A DNA stretch of 64,000 bases, taken from assembly GCF_014851675.1 (NCBI RefSeq), contig NZ_JACVAE010000001.1, positions 1,736,001 to 1,800,000 of the forward strand, read 5' to 3'. The stretch is from Rhizobium sp. ARZ01. Its GTDB lineage: Bacteria > Pseudomonadota > Alphaproteobacteria > Rhizobiales > Rhizobiaceae. Below the pieces are notes generated by a model that ran no database searches, was not told the DNA's origin, and saw only the letters and a list, made by a program, of their open reading frames with translations. Positions 8,993-18,408 of the stretch are shown in pieces (the stretch's first letter is position 1; the number at the start of each line of letters is the position of its first letter). The position numbers were made by a program, and so were the translations under genes.

Positions 8993-10279
8993 TTAGGTCG
9001 GCTCGGCCGTCATCACCAGGCTGGCATTTTGTCCGCCGAAGCCGAAGGAGTTTGAAAGCACGGCCGTAACCTGCTTGTCGCGCTTCACATTCGGCACGAC
9101 GTCGAGCACGATGCCCGGATCGGGGTTCTGGTAGTTGATCGTCGGCGGCAACGTACCTGACAGCATGGTCTGGATCGAGAACACCGCTTCGATCGCGCCA
9201 GCTGCCGTCAGGGTGTGGCCGATCATCGACTTGTTGGATGACACCGGAATCTTCGACAGACCCTCCCCGAACACCGTCGACATGGACAGATATTCCATCT
9301 TGTCGTTTTCCGGCGTCGAGGTACCGTGCGCGTTGATGTAGCCGATCCCGTCTTCGGCGACGCCCGCGTCTTCGAGAGCCGCCCGGATCGTCGCGATCGC
9401 CGGGCCGCCATCCGGTGACGAGCGCGTGCGGTGGAAGTGGTCGGCCTTCTCGCCACAACCCTTCATGATGCCGAGAACGCGGGCACCACGAGCGATCGCC
9501 GATTCCAGTGACTCGAGCACTAGTGTGGCAGCCCCCTCAGCGATCACGAAACCGTCACGATCCTTGGTGAAGGGCTTCGATGCCTTCTGCGGCGGATCGT
9601 TCTGGGTGGAAAGTGCGGAAAGCAAAGCAAAACGAATGAGCGCCTCGGCAGTCACCGACCCATCCGTACCGACCGTCAATGCGCGTTCGGTGCGCCCCTG
9701 CCGAATAGCCTCTACGCCGAGTTGGATTGCTGTGGCACCCGAAGCACAGGCCGTCGAGAGCGTCACGGGCAAGCCGCGCGTGCCGAAGCGATCTGCAAGC
9801 CGTTCGGAGATCGCACCGAAGAGCCAGGTCTCGTACAGCGCCGGATCGGGTTTTTCACGCAGGACCGCCATGAACCGGTCGTAGGCATCGCCCGGCTGTT
9901 GCGTCGGCGGGGCGCGTTCTGCCAGCGCAAAGCGCTGGCTCCATTCCGGCTCGATCGGCGGGGCAGCCAGGAACAGCGGCCCGCCGAAATCACCGGAGAG
10001 GCCGGCCTGCGCCAAGGCTTCCTCGGTCGTCTCGCGGGCATAGAAATAGGATCGCTCCACCGGGTTTTCCGCCGGCAACTCAACGAAATCGACGGTGCCA
10101 GCGATTCGCGTATTCAGGCCATCGACCGGAAAGCGCGTGATGCCGTGGATACCGGATACACCGCCTGAAAGGGCTGCCCAGTTGTCCTTCAGTCCCTGGC
10201 CGAGCGATGTGATGACGCCCATGCCGGTAACGGCGACGATCGGACGTCCAAGATGATCCCTGTAGGCTGCTTTACTCAT
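8993..10279 (-). CDS. fabF1XL: Beta-ketoacyl-ACP synthase, active (FabF-type, very-long-chain fatty acid)
   Basis: This is a 428-residue thiolase-fold condensing enzyme with a complete Cys-His-His triad: STACASG (C178), INAHGTSTPEND (H318) and NKSMIGHTLTAAGA (H355). In this cluster it should elongate AcpXL-bound acyl chains toward C28. It lies 10 bp after a second ketosynthase homologue that lacks the catalytic cysteine, so the two may act as a heterodimer. The name follows gene order in other rhizobia. Confidence 0.9.
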   Translation of the reverse strand: MSKAAYRDHLGRPIVAVTGMGVITSLGQGLKDNWAALSGGVSGIHGITRFPVDGLNTRIAGTVDFVELPAENPVERSYFYARETTEEALAQAGLSGDFGGPLFLAAPPIEPEWSQRFALAERAPPTQQPGDAYDRFMAVLREKPDPALYETWLFGAISERLADRFGTRGLPVTLSTACASGATAIQLGVEAIRQGRTERALTVGTDGSVTAEALIRFALLSALSTQNDPPQKASKPFTKDRDGFVIAEGAATLVLESLESAIARGARVLGIMKGCGEKADHFHRTRSSPDGGPAIATIRAALEDAGVAEDGIGYINAHGTSTPENDKMEYLSMSTVFGEGLSKIPVSSNKSMIGHTLTAAGAIEAVFSIQTMLSGTLPPTINYQNPDPGIVLDVVPNVKRDKQVTAVLSNSFGFGGQNASLVMTAEPT

Positions 10280-10289
10280 GCGCCCGTCC

Positions 10290-11489
10290 TCACTTCTCTG
10301 CCTTCAGGATGGCCACGCCCTCGCCGCGCCCATGGCCGATCGTCGTGACGATCGCTGTCTCGGCAGGTCCGCTCATCTGCTTTTCCGTCGGGTCGAACGC
10401 CGGAACGTTGGCCTCGCTCGAAAGCGCAAGCGCGGCAAGTGCCAGTCCTAGCGGAAACTGCGTTTCCAGTGCGTGGCCGGTCACGCCGCTATACCCCCGC
10501 ACCGGGACGTTTGCGAATCGCGATTCGAGCCAGGCCTTCTCGCGGTCTGTTACCCCATGCAGGCCCGAAGCTCCGGAAAAGATGACTGTCGACCCTGCAC
10601 TTGGCTCGAGGCCGGCTACAAGCATTTCCAGCCGGCGCTCAAGTCGCCCGTCTTCGCGTCGTCCGCGATCGCCGCCGATCGTCTTGATCGTCGCATAGAT
10701 GCGTGCGCCCCGTGCCTCGGCATGCGCACGCGATTCCAGCACCAGAAACGCCCCCACCGAACCGATAACGATCCCACCGCCGGCATTCACGTCGCGCGAC
10801 CAGAGCGGCGTCCAGGCACCGGTGGCGTGAGCGCCAATCGCTTCATAGAGCAGGATGACATCCGCACGCTCGGCGACGAATGCACCGCCGACCAGCGTAT
10901 GTGTCGACTGCCCGGCCTGGATGCGGGCGAAGGCAGTTTCTATTGCGCTGATGCCGGCCGCCTCCTCGCCCATGAAGGTCCGAGACGATCCCGTGACCTT
11001 GTGGACGATCGAGATATTGCCGGCCATGAGGTTGGAGAGCTGGGCGAGGAACAACGTGGGGCGCAGTTCGGTGGTCAGCTTCTCGTTCAGGAGTTGCTCG
11101 CGATCGTTGCGCTTCAAGCCCTCGTCTACGATCAGCGAATCGACATTGATGTCGCGCTCGCCGCCTCCGCAGGACACGATCATGTCCATCGTGCCGCAAG
11201 CCTCGACATTGTCCTTCAGGCCGGCATCATCGAGCGCAAGACCTGCAGAAAATACGCCCAGACGCTGCCAGTTCTCCATCTGCCGCTGGTCGCCACGCTT
11301 GGCGATCTGCTGCGACCAGTCGATCTCCGGCATGGGGTGCACCGGATAGGGAGAAAAGCGCTCCGCATCGATCTTAAGGTCCGGAGCGCTCGCCGCCTTG
11401 AGGTGGGCGATATGCGGCTCAACGCCGACACCCTGGCAGGTGACGATGCCGATGCCGGTAATGACGACGTCGTATGGAGCCTTCGTCAT
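10290..11489 (-). CDS. fabF2XL: Ketosynthase homologue lacking the catalytic cysteine (chain-length-factor-like)
   Basis: The 399-residue product has the ketosynthase fold (N-terminal VVITGIGIVT; C-terminal GRGEGVAIL). However, the active-site segment reads GEEAAG at 174-179 where active enzymes have TACxSG, placing a Glu (about E176) at the nucleophile position. The first catalytic His motif (NAHGT) is also not recognisable; the region reads FSGASGLHGV. The second (GHALE in SGVTGHALETQ) remains. This is the pattern of chain-length factors that pair with an active ketosynthase. It starts 3 bp after fabZXL and ends 10 bp before the active ketosynthase. The alignment is by eye. Confidence 0.85.
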   Translation of the reverse strand: MTKAPYDVVITGIGIVTCQGVGVEPHIAHLKAASAPDLKIDAERFSPYPVHPMPEIDWSQQIAKRGDQRQMENWQRLGVFSAGLALDDAGLKDNVEACGTMDMIVSCGGGERDINVDSLIVDEGLKRNDREQLLNEKLTTELRPTLFLAQLSNLMAGNISIVHKVTGSSRTFMGEEAAGISAIETAFARIQAGQSTHTLVGGAFVAERADVILLYEAIGAHATGAWTPLWSRDVNAGGGIVIGSVGAFLVLESRAHAEARGARIYATIKTIGGDRGRREDGRLERRLEMLVAGLEPSAGSTVIFSGASGLHGVTDREKAWLESRFANVPVRGYSGVTGHALETQFPLGLALAALALSSEANVPAFDPTEKQMSGPAETAIVTTIGHGRGEGVAILKAEK

Positions 11490-11492
11490 GCA

Positions 11493-11975
11493 TCAGTTCC
11501 TTTCGCCGCTGGCGGCAAGAGCATTGAACAGCCCGAGCTCCTCAGCCCGCTTGCGCACGATATCAGCCAGCGGCACTTCGTTGAACGGCATGGTGCGCAG
11601 CTTCAGCTGCGCGTCGCAAACCTTCTTGCCCTCCGATGTGATCCTCGCCTTCGTTACGGCAAAACCGGAACCATCATGTTCTAGAACAGCCTCGATATCC
11701 AGGATGGCATCGGGAGCGATAAAGGTGCGCATCTTTGCGCCGTCGACCGACATGAGAAAGGGCATGGCTGCGAAATTGGTCGCGGCCAGCACGAGAAATC
11801 CCGAGGCCTGCGCCATCGTTTCGATCAGCAGGACGCCCGGAACAAGCGGCATGCCGGGGAAATGCCCTTCGAAGACAGGGCTTTTCGAAGGCACCACGGA
11901 TCGCGCCCTGAGCGTCTTTCGGTCGGCGTCCACCGATTCGACGCGATCGATCATCTGGAAGTATTCAAGCAGCAT
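11493..11975 (-). CDS. fabZXL: 3-hydroxyacyl-ACP dehydratase, FabZ-like
   Basis: This 160-residue hotdog-fold dehydratase has the signature HFPGMPLVPGVLLIE with catalytic His (H38) and Glu (E52). It would remove water from 3-hydroxyacyl-AcpXL during very-long-chain elongation. It follows acpXL by about 120 bp and precedes the first ketosynthase gene by 3 bp, in the order known for the rhizobial acpXL cluster. Confidence 0.92.
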   Translation of the reverse strand: MLLEYFQMIDRVESVDADRKTLRARSVVPSKSPVFEGHFPGMPLVPGVLLIETMAQASGFLVLAATNFAAMPFLMSVDGAKMRTFIAPDAILDIEAVLEHDGSGFAVTKARITSEGKKVCDAQLKLRTMPFNEVPLADIVRKRAEELGLFNALAASGERN

Positions 11976-12094
11976 CGAGAACCCATGCCTCCGGGCACCC
12001 CCGGAATAGAAAGGCCCGCCAGAATAGGCAGGCCAAAAGTCCGATTACCAAATAGAGCAGCGCGCAAGACACTGCTGACAGCGCGTCTCGGATT

Positions 12095-12373
12095 TTAGGC
12101 CTTGGCGGCGCGCAAGTCATCGATCTTCGAGCAGAGGTTCTTCAAAACGAAGTACTCCTCTGTCGCGACCTTGCCTTCGTTGACGTCCTGCGTCCACTGC
12201 TCCAGCGGAATCTTGATGCCGAATTCCTTGTCGATCGCAAAAACGATGTCGAGGAAGTCGAGGCTGTCGATGCCGAGATCGTCAATCGTGTGGCTCTCGG
12301 GCTTGATCGTTTCACGATCGATCTCGCTGGTTTCCGCGATGATGTCGGCAACCTTGTCAAATGTAGCTGTCAC
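12095..12373 (-). CDS. acpXL: Acyl carrier protein AcpXL
   Basis: A 92-residue acidic acyl carrier protein with phosphopantetheine site GIDSLDFLD (S37). The C-terminal extension ([21 protein letters not shown]) and the [15 protein letters not shown] segment are characteristic of AcpXL rather than the housekeeping AcpP. It carries the 27-hydroxyoctacosanoic chain of rhizobial lipid A. It is the first gene of the cluster. Confidence 0.95.
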   Translation of the reverse strand: MTATFDKVADIIAETSEIDRETIKPESHTIDDLGIDSLDFLDIVFAIDKEFGIKIPLEQWTQDVNEGKVATEEYFVLKNLCSKIDDLRAAKA

Positions 12374-12595
12374 GCCAGTACCTCATGAAATCTATGGTCG
12401 GGCGATCCTATAAGTAAATGCGGCGGAAATGCCAATGGGCAGATCCAAAGCTGCTGCATTTTGGCAACACGGTGTTGCGAAAGCGTCATATTCTATAATT
12501 ACAAGTATCTAGCAGCACCACCTGCATCCCTCCAGAGCAAAACCTCTCACATCGACAATCTCGCGTTGAAATGCACCGACCCACAATATCGGGAT

Positions 12596-12609
12596 TTGAC
12601 ATTTACCAA
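12596..12609 (+). promoter_or_regulatory. Imperfect FNR-like box upstream of fnrN
   Basis: TTGACATTTACCAA differs from TTGAY-N4-RTCAA at one position. It lies about 150 bp before fnrN, where autoregulatory anaeroboxes are found in some rhizobia. The whole 12374-12756 gap is AT-richer than its surroundings and shows no credible gene; it must hold the promoters of acpXL and fnrN. Confidence 0.35.
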
Positions 12610-12756
12610 GTTAAATTCTCTAGTTTCCCAACAGATTCATCAACCGGCAGTCGCGATAAATTGCCGCTAAATGACATGCGGCAACCATGTCGCATTGTAA
12701 GTGCCTCCAATCTCGTTCAGAGGTGACAGGCGTCAAATCGAAGAGAGGCGGCACCA

Positions 12757-13482
12757 ATGGACATGCAGCGCAGTGATATACACAACTCAGATACCCCGGT
12801 CGTGTGCCGTTCCTGCGAAGCACGTCACGGCGGAGTCTGTGGGGCGCTGTCTGCCGAGCAGCTTAGCGAACTGAGCAAACACGCGACACGCAAGCGCCTC
12901 GATGCCGGTACTGAAGTGGTCGGGCAAGGCGAAGAGATTTGCAGCTGCGCCAACATCATGCGCGGCGTTATTAAACTGACGCGCATGATGCCGGATGGTC
13001 GCCAGCAGATCGTCGGCTTGCAGTTCGCGCCCGACTTTCTCGGCCGTCCCTACGCGGCCGAAAGCCCGCACAGCGCCGAAACGGCAACGGAGACGGAAAT
13101 CTGCACCTTCCCGCGCCAGATGCTGGAACGGCTCGTCAGCCGTTCGCCGGATTTGGAGCACAAGTTGCATCAGCAGACGCTGAAGGAACTTGACGACGCA
13201 CGCGACTGGATGTTGACGCTCGGCCGCAAGAATGCGCAGGAAAAGGTGGCAAGCTTCCTCCATCTGATCGCGACGCACTACGATCCGGAAACCGTCGAAG
13301 GCACTGCCTTCGACCTGCCGCTCTCGCGGGCTGACATTGCCGACTTCCTTGGCTTGACGATCGAGACCGTCAGCCGCCAGTTCACCAAGCTGCGCAAGGA
13401 AGGGGTCATCCGCATCGAGAACAACCGACACGTGACCGTACCCGACATCGAGCGCCTGCAGCAGTTCGCCGGCATCGATTGA
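12757..13482 (+). CDS. fnrN: Oxygen-responsive FNR-type regulator FnrN
   Basis: A 241-residue CRP/FNR-family activator. N-terminal cysteines C17, C20, C28 and C62 (with C64 nearby) fit the four ligands of an oxygen-labile 4Fe-4S cluster, which separates it from cysteine-less FixK. The recognition helix LSRADIADFLGLTIETVSRQFTKL contains the E-xx-SR motif that reads TTGAT half-sites. It should activate fixNOQP and fixG through the boxes at 6181 and 1439. It converges on cobD with only 21 bp between stops. Confidence 0.95.
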   Translation: MDMQRSDIHNSDTPVVCRSCEARHGGVCGALSAEQLSELSKHATRKRLDAGTEVVGQGEEICSCANIMRGVIKLTRMMPDGRQQIVGLQFAPDFLGRPYAAESPHSAETATETEICTFPRQMLERLVSRSPDLEHKLHQQTLKELDDARDWMLTLGRKNAQEKVASFLHLIATHYDPETVEGTAFDLPLSRADIADFLGLTIETVSRQFTKLRKEGVIRIENNRHVTVPDIERLQQFAGID

Positions 13483-13503
13483 ACCGGCCGGTAGCCTCGG
13501 CTG

Positions 13504-14475
13504 CTATAGGGCAATCGCACCGACGACGGCCGCCAGAACCAGCGTGTCGCAGGCACGATTGAATATTTTCAAGGCCTGATCAACATCGGCAGTCGTCGCG
13601 ACCGCGCGGCCGGCGGCGTTGATCATCGGCTCCTCGACTCGTACGCCATCATAGATTCGAGGCCCGGCCAGACCGATACCCAGCGCACCCGCCATTGCCG
13701 CTTCCGGCCACCCGGAATTGGGCGAACGATGCAGGCCGCTGTCGCACAGAGCGACGTCGATCGTAGCACGCGCAGAACGCGCACCCTGGACGACCCACGC
13801 GCTGGCCGCCAACAGGAAGATGGAAAGGCGTGCAGCCGGCCAGTTGGCGACGTCGTCCAGCCGGGCCGATGCCCAGCCGAACTCCAGGTACTTTGCGTTC
13901 TTGTGGCCGATCATCGAATCCGCCGTGTTGAGCATCTTGTAGGCAAGCAGACCCGGCAGCCCGAGCAGCGCATACCAGAGGGCCGGCGCTACCACGCCAT
14001 CGGAGAAGTTTTCCGCAAGGCTCTCGATCGCAGCACGGCATACCGCAGGCTCGTCCAGCGTCGCCGGGTCGCGGCCGACGATCATGGAAACCGCCTGGCG
14101 TCCCCCTTCGAGGCCGCCGCGCCTCAAACCGGTTGCAACCGCACCGACATGATCGGCAAGGCTCTTCTGGGCGAGAAAGAACGCAACAATGACAGCCTCC
14201 GCAATCAACCCAATCCAGCCGAGCGTCATCAGCAGATCGTGAACAACGTAGCCTACGAACAGACAGGCAGCGAGCAACACGCCGATCACGACGGCGCCGT
14301 TAAATTTCCGCGTCTCGGCCTGCATGCGCTTGTGGTTAAGAAAATGATCGAGCGCAGAAATGGCCCACCCGAACACGACAACCGGATGCGGCACGCGACT
14401 CCAGAGCTTCGGTGGATCACCGACAATGCGATCCAGAACGAGGGCGACAGCAAGGACGAGAAGCGTGACGGTCAT
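13504..14475 (-). CDS. cobD: Adenosylcobinamide-phosphate synthase CobD (CbiB family)
   Basis: A 323-residue multi-helix membrane protein attaching the aminopropanol (phosphate) arm to adenosylcobyric acid. Family features seen are DRIVGDPPKLWSRVPHPVVVFG at the N-terminus, ESLAENFSDGVVAPALWYALLGLPG in the middle, and YKMLNTADSMIGHKN. It starts 3 bp after cobC and is the last gene of cobE-A-B-C-D. Confidence 0.95.
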   Translation of the reverse strand: MTVTLLVLAVALVLDRIVGDPPKLWSRVPHPVVVFGWAISALDHFLNHKRMQAETRKFNGAVVIGVLLAACLFVGYVVHDLLMTLGWIGLIAEAVIVAFFLAQKSLADHVGAVATGLRRGGLEGGRQAVSMIVGRDPATLDEPAVCRAAIESLAENFSDGVVAPALWYALLGLPGLLAYKMLNTADSMIGHKNAKYLEFGWASARLDDVANWPAARLSIFLLAASAWVVQGARSARATIDVALCDSGLHRSPNSGWPEAAMAGALGIGLAGPRIYDGVRVEEPMINAAGRAVATTADVDQALKIFNRACDTLVLAAVVGAIAL

Positions 14476-14478
14476 GGT

Positions 14479-15483
14479 TCAGGAGCAAAAACTGGCAAGG
14501 GCCGCTGCGAGGCGTAAATCGGCAGCAGCGTCCGGCGCAAGACCAAAGCGCAGCCAACGTCGATCATAGTCGAAAGCACGCACCAGGACATGCTGGATAC
14601 AGAGCCATTCATGCAGTTCCGCCGCACGCGGATGGTCGACGAGGGAGAACAGTGCGGTTCCACCGGCGATCCGAAGCCCTGCGCCTTCCAGCACAACGTC
14701 GAGCCCGGTCTTGCGCTCGAGAATCGTCTGGCGAATCGGTTCGCAATCGCCAGCCATCAGACCAGTCGCGATCGTCAAAGCCGGTCCGGATACGGCCCAC
14801 GGTCCGAGGCATTCTGCAAAATTCGCCTGAAGGGTTTCCTGCCCCAACATGAAGCCCAGACGCAGGCCGGCAAGGCCGAAGAATTTTCCGAAGGAGCGGA
14901 ATACGACTAGCCCCTTACTCGTGCCGGCGTACGGCACAAGCGTGGCCGACGGGTCCATGTCTGCGAAGGCTTCATCCACGACCAGCGTCCCGCCAGTCTC
15001 AGATACCTTCCGCCACAGTTGCAGGAGGTCTTCCCGTCGATATTGGCGGCCGTCGGGATTGTTGGGATTGACGACAACGACCAGCCCATGTTCGTCGCGG
15101 ACCTCTTCCAGACCGCTGATCGTATCGACCAAAAGTCCCGCTGTTCGTAGCACGCGACCATACTCGCCATATGTCGGAGAAACCACCGCCGCGCGGCGCC
15201 CCGGCGGCACAAGCCGAGGCAGCAACTGGATCACGGACTGCGTACCCGGCACCGGCAGCGGCAGGCAATTGTCGCTGCCGTAATGGGCGGCAGCGGCCAG
15301 GCGTGCGTCGCGAAGCCGGTTCTGGTCCGGAAGTCGGTGCCATGCCGCAGCATCGACCGGCGGCAAATCGACCGGGCACGGATTGATGCCGGTCGAGAGG
15401 TCCAGCCAGTCCTCCGGGCGACCGCCATGGCGCGCTGCGGCGGCCGAAATGCCGCCCCCATGCTGGATTGGCGCTTCGCTCAT
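14479..15483 (-). CDS. cobC: Threonine-phosphate decarboxylase-like CobC
   Basis: A fold-type I PLP enzyme of 334 residues that provides the aminopropanol phosphate side arm. The PLP lysine is K200 in SFGKFFGLAGLRLG. NPNNPDGR and DEAFADMD match the cofactor-binding strands of the family. The start overlaps the cobB stop by 4 bp. Confidence 0.94.
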   Translation of the reverse strand: MSEAPIQHGGGISAAAARHGGRPEDWLDLSTGINPCPVDLPPVDAAAWHRLPDQNRLRDARLAAAAHYGSDNCLPLPVPGTQSVIQLLPRLVPPGRRAAVVSPTYGEYGRVLRTAGLLVDTISGLEEVRDEHGLVVVVNPNNPDGRQYRREDLLQLWRKVSETGGTLVVDEAFADMDPSATLVPYAGTSKGLVVFRSFGKFFGLAGLRLGFMLGQETLQANFAECLGPWAVSGPALTIATGLMAGDCEPIRQTILERKTGLDVVLEGAGLRIAGGTALFSLVDHPRAAELHEWLCIQHVLVRAFDYDRRWLRFGLAPDAAADLRLAAALASFCS

Positions 15484-16781
15484 GGCGTCCCCGCAATGTC
15501 GATAACATGCATGTACGAGCCCGAAACATTACCGCGCCGGAGGCCGGCCATGCCGAGATCTTGGCCTGTTGCATCGGTGACGGAAAACAGCCTGTCGGCT
15601 TCACCTTCATGGGCGACGGTCGAGTAGTGAAATTCGTGCACGGTCATCGGCTGTGAAAAACCTGAGCCAACGAGCGGTTCTACACGCCGATATCCGAGTT
15701 GTCTCCGCCGTTCGGCAAAACTCGTCACAAGAGGCAGGAGGCCGAGCATCGCATGCTGCTCTCCATCCGCCGAAACCAGTCCCTCGCCCAAGGTCATGTA
15801 GCCCCCGCATTCGCCATAGATTCGGGCACCGCGGCGGGCGGCGGCACGCATGCCTTCCCGGAACTTCGTCGCATTGGCAAGAGTGCCGCCGTAAAGCTCC
15901 GGATAACCGCCCGGAAGGAACACTGCATCGCAATCCTCGGCCGGCGCCTCGTCGCCGAGCGGTGAAAAGAATGAGAGCTGGGCCCCCTGCTCTCTCCAGC
16001 CCGCGAGAAGATGCGGATAGATGAAGGCAAAGGCATTGTCGCGGGCAATCGCCATATGCTGCCCAAACGGCGGCAACCGCGGGACGTTCGTCGACGGCGG
16101 CGCCCTTCGTCCGGTGTCGAGGCCTGTGAGCCGGTCGAGCGCAACGCACCGGAGCACGACGTCCGCCGCACGGCCGATGAAGTCCTCCAGTGCAACATGC
16201 TCGCCCGCCTGCACCAGCCCCAGATGTCGCTCGGGAAGAGAAAGCGCCGGGTCCCTGGCGATCGCCCCGAACACCGGAACGTCGGCTCGCTCCAACGCAT
16301 CGCGCAGCATTGCCTCGTGGCGGGCGCTCCCGACCTTGTTGAGGATGACACCGCAGACAGTCAGGTCGGGGCGGAAGTCGACATAGCCGCGCACCAGCGC
16401 GGCGATTGAATGGGACAGCTTGCTGCAATCGGCGACCAGAACGACTGGAAGGCCGAGCATGACCGCAAGGTCTGCAGGCGTGCCGCTGCCGTCCGCCGCG
16501 CCGTCGAAAAGCCCCATCATGGCTTCGATGAGAAGCAGTCTGTCGCCACCCCTTTGCATGGCCGCATTGCTGGCGAGCAACTCCGGACGCATCGCCCAGG
16601 GATCGTAGTTGAGGCAATCCGTGCGGCTGGCGGCGGCATGGAAAGCCGGATCGATATAGTCTGGACCGGCCTTTCCCGGTGCGATTGCCATGCCCTGATC
16701 GGCCAGCGCGCGTAGCAAGCCGAGGGTCACAGTCGTCTTGCCGGATCCAGAGGCCGGAGCCGCGATCATGAGCCCGCTCAT
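15480..16781 (-). CDS. cobB: Hydrogenobyrinic acid a,c-diamide synthase CobB
   Basis: An ATP-dependent glutamine amidotransferase (433 residues) amidating the a and c carboxylates of the corrin ring. It has an N-terminal P-loop (APASGSGKT, ending at residue 16) of the dethiobiotin-synthetase-like domain and a C-terminal class-I-like amidotransferase domain with nucleophile C325 in YGECGGYM. It overlaps both neighbours (cobA and cobC) by 4 bp, showing tight translational coupling. Confidence 0.95.
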   Translation of the reverse strand: MSGLMIAAPASGSGKTTVTLGLLRALADQGMAIAPGKAGPDYIDPAFHAAASRTDCLNYDPWAMRPELLASNAAMQRGGDRLLLIEAMMGLFDGAADGSGTPADLAVMLGLPVVLVADCSKLSHSIAALVRGYVDFRPDLTVCGVILNKVGSARHEAMLRDALERADVPVFGAIARDPALSLPERHLGLVQAGEHVALEDFIGRAADVVLRCVALDRLTGLDTGRRAPPSTNVPRLPPFGQHMAIARDNAFAFIYPHLLAGWREQGAQLSFFSPLGDEAPAEDCDAVFLPGGYPELYGGTLANATKFREGMRAAARRGARIYGECGGYMTLGEGLVSADGEQHAMLGLLPLVTSFAERRRQLGYRRVEPLVGSGFSQPMTVHEFHYSTVAHEGEADRLFSVTDATGQDLGMAGLRRGNVSGSYMHVIDIAGTP

Positions 16782-17623
16782 GCAGGATCCTTCAGGCTAC
16801 GCGTCCCGAACGGGTCGGGAGCCAGCGACTTGCCCTCACGCAGCGCCCCGAGCCAGTCGAGCGATCCGCGAAGACGCACGACATCGCCGACGACGACGAT
16901 TGCCGGCGGTTCCAGACCGGCCCCGGTCGCATCCGCCTCCGCACGCGACAACGTGGTTTCCAGCACCGCCTGCTCCTCTGTCGCCGCATTGCAAACGAAA
17001 GCAACCGGCTCGTCCGGCGATCGTCCGGCGGCGATCAGGTTTGCGGCAATCTGGCCGATGTGCTTCATCGCCATGTACATGACGATGACCGGAGAGCCGC
17101 TCGCAATCCCCTTCCAGTTGATCCGATCGGGAACCACCCCCGACGAATCGTGTCCCGTCAGGAAGGTAACGGCGTGATTGACCTCGCGATGGGTAACGGG
17201 AATGCCGGCATAGGCGAGCCCGCCGATACCGGCAGTGATTCCCGGCACGACACGAAAGGGAATTTTGTGCTCGATCAGCGTGAGGGCCTCCTCGCCGCCG
17301 CGACCGAAGACGAATGGATCGCCCCCCTTCAGCCGCAAGACGCGCTTGCCGGCGCGGGCAAGTTCCACGAGCCGCAGCGAAATATCGCGCTGCTTCGACG
17401 ACGGCTTGCCGCCTCGCTTGCCGGCAAACTCCAGCGCGGCACCTGCTTTCGCCAGCTTCAGGCACTCGCCGTTGACGAGCGCGTCGTGGACGATGACGTC
17501 AGCCTGCCGAAGCGCCTGCACGGCAAGCAGCGTCAAGAGCCCGGGGTCTCCCGGTCCGGCGCCAACAAGCCAAACATTGCCTGGTTCCAACTCTGGAAGG
17601 GACGAAAACAAAGCGTCCATCAC
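16778..17623 (-). CDS. cobA: Uroporphyrinogen-III C-methyltransferase CobA
   Basis: A SAM-dependent methyltransferase making precorrin-2, the entry step to B12 (and siroheme). The 281-residue protein has the family motifs VGAGPGDPGLLT (residues 20-31), GGDPFVFGRGG (100-110), PGITAGIGGLAYAGIPVTHR and the late VVGDVV segment. It is the plain single-domain form, without the CysG dehydrogenase domain. It overlaps cobB and cobE by 4 bp each. Confidence 0.95.
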   Translation of the reverse strand: MMDALFSSLPELEPGNVWLVGAGPGDPGLLTLLAVQALRQADVIVHDALVNGECLKLAKAGAALEFAGKRGGKPSSKQRDISLRLVELARAGKRVLRLKGGDPFVFGRGGEEALTLIEHKIPFRVVPGITAGIGGLAYAGIPVTHREVNHAVTFLTGHDSSGVVPDRINWKGIASGSPVIVMYMAMKHIGQIAANLIAAGRSPDEPVAFVCNAATEEQAVLETTLSRAEADATGAGLEPPAIVVVGDVVRLRGSLDWLGALREGKSLAPDPFGTRSLKDPA

Positions 17624-18114
17624 ACGGCCCTTGCTGTGGTGGATGATTCAACGCCTGAAGCGACCGACTCAACGTGTGAAGAAATAACCGCAACCGGCTG
17701 AAAGGATTCTGCAATCGCGGCCGTCGCATGGGCCGATTTCATTTTGGCAACCACGAGCTTCCCAGTGGATCCGACCGCTGCAAGCGCCGCTGCTTCGGCA
17801 ACGCCATGGCAGCCGGTATGGCGAAAGACGACCTCGGACGGATTGGCCAGCCGCCACGTTTCCGCTTCCAGCGTTGCCGGAGAAAATACACGAAAAGGAA
17901 CGGCGAAATGACGCGCAACGGCCCTCATCCCCGGCTCGTCTGCTCGCGTATCGAGCGAGGCGACCATGACGAGCGAAGCTGGATTTAGGCCGGCGGAGGC
18001 GAGAGCCGTCTCGGCAAGCGCGAGAACCTCGGCCGTCGGTGCCCCCCGCTCGCAACCCAAGCCGAGCACGAACGATGGTTCTCCGCCCTTAGTGGCTTGC
18101 GCCGAATGCCTCAT
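17620..18114 (-). CDS. cobE: Cobalamin biosynthesis protein CobE
   Basis: A 164-residue protein of the CobE/CbiG C-terminal family, which acts in the corrin ring-contraction stage of the pathway. It begins with the family opening LGLGCERGAPTAEVLALAETAL and contains the TRADEPGM and ATAAIAESF segments. The start at 18114 gives MRHSAQATKGG; a longer open frame adds 32 Cys/Arg-rich residues of doubtful reality. It is first in cobE-A-B-C-D. The 294 bp between it and the divergent patatin gene (18115-18408) contain no convincing gene, and I could not fit a consensus cobalamin riboswitch there. Confidence 0.88.
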   Translation of the reverse strand: MRHSAQATKGGEPSFVLGLGCERGAPTAEVLALAETALASAGLNPASLVMVASLDTRADEPGMRAVARHFAVPFRVFSPATLEAETWRLANPSEVVFRHTGCHGVAEAAALAAVGSTGKLVVAKMKSAHATAAIAESFQPVAVISSHVESVASGVESSTTARAV

Positions 18115-18408
18115 CTGCCTGTCCTCACATCCTGGACATGCGAGAGTGCGGGCATTCCCCTCTCGACAGCCCCGACTGTGGCCCCTTCCTGGGTCGGCCG
18201 CATCGGGCACCTCTCCGGTCCCGTCAGGGACACCGTCGCATGTCCGACCTGTTTACCGGAGCGCCATTTCACGGTCAAACCGGATTGCGGCGTCGGATGG
18301 AGCAATGGCGTCATTTTCATCGGGGATGACGAGAGGCTCCGGATCGGCTATGCATGTTGCGAGAGCTTTGTTGCAGTGCAGTAGACACCGGTTCGTACGG
18401 AGTTTGCC

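Noticed and set aside
18097..18408. Frames on both strands of the cobE leader and a search for a cobalamin riboswitch there.
   Set aside because: The frames are Cys/Arg/Trp-rich without a recognisable family, and the riboswitch motifs do not occur in the right order.
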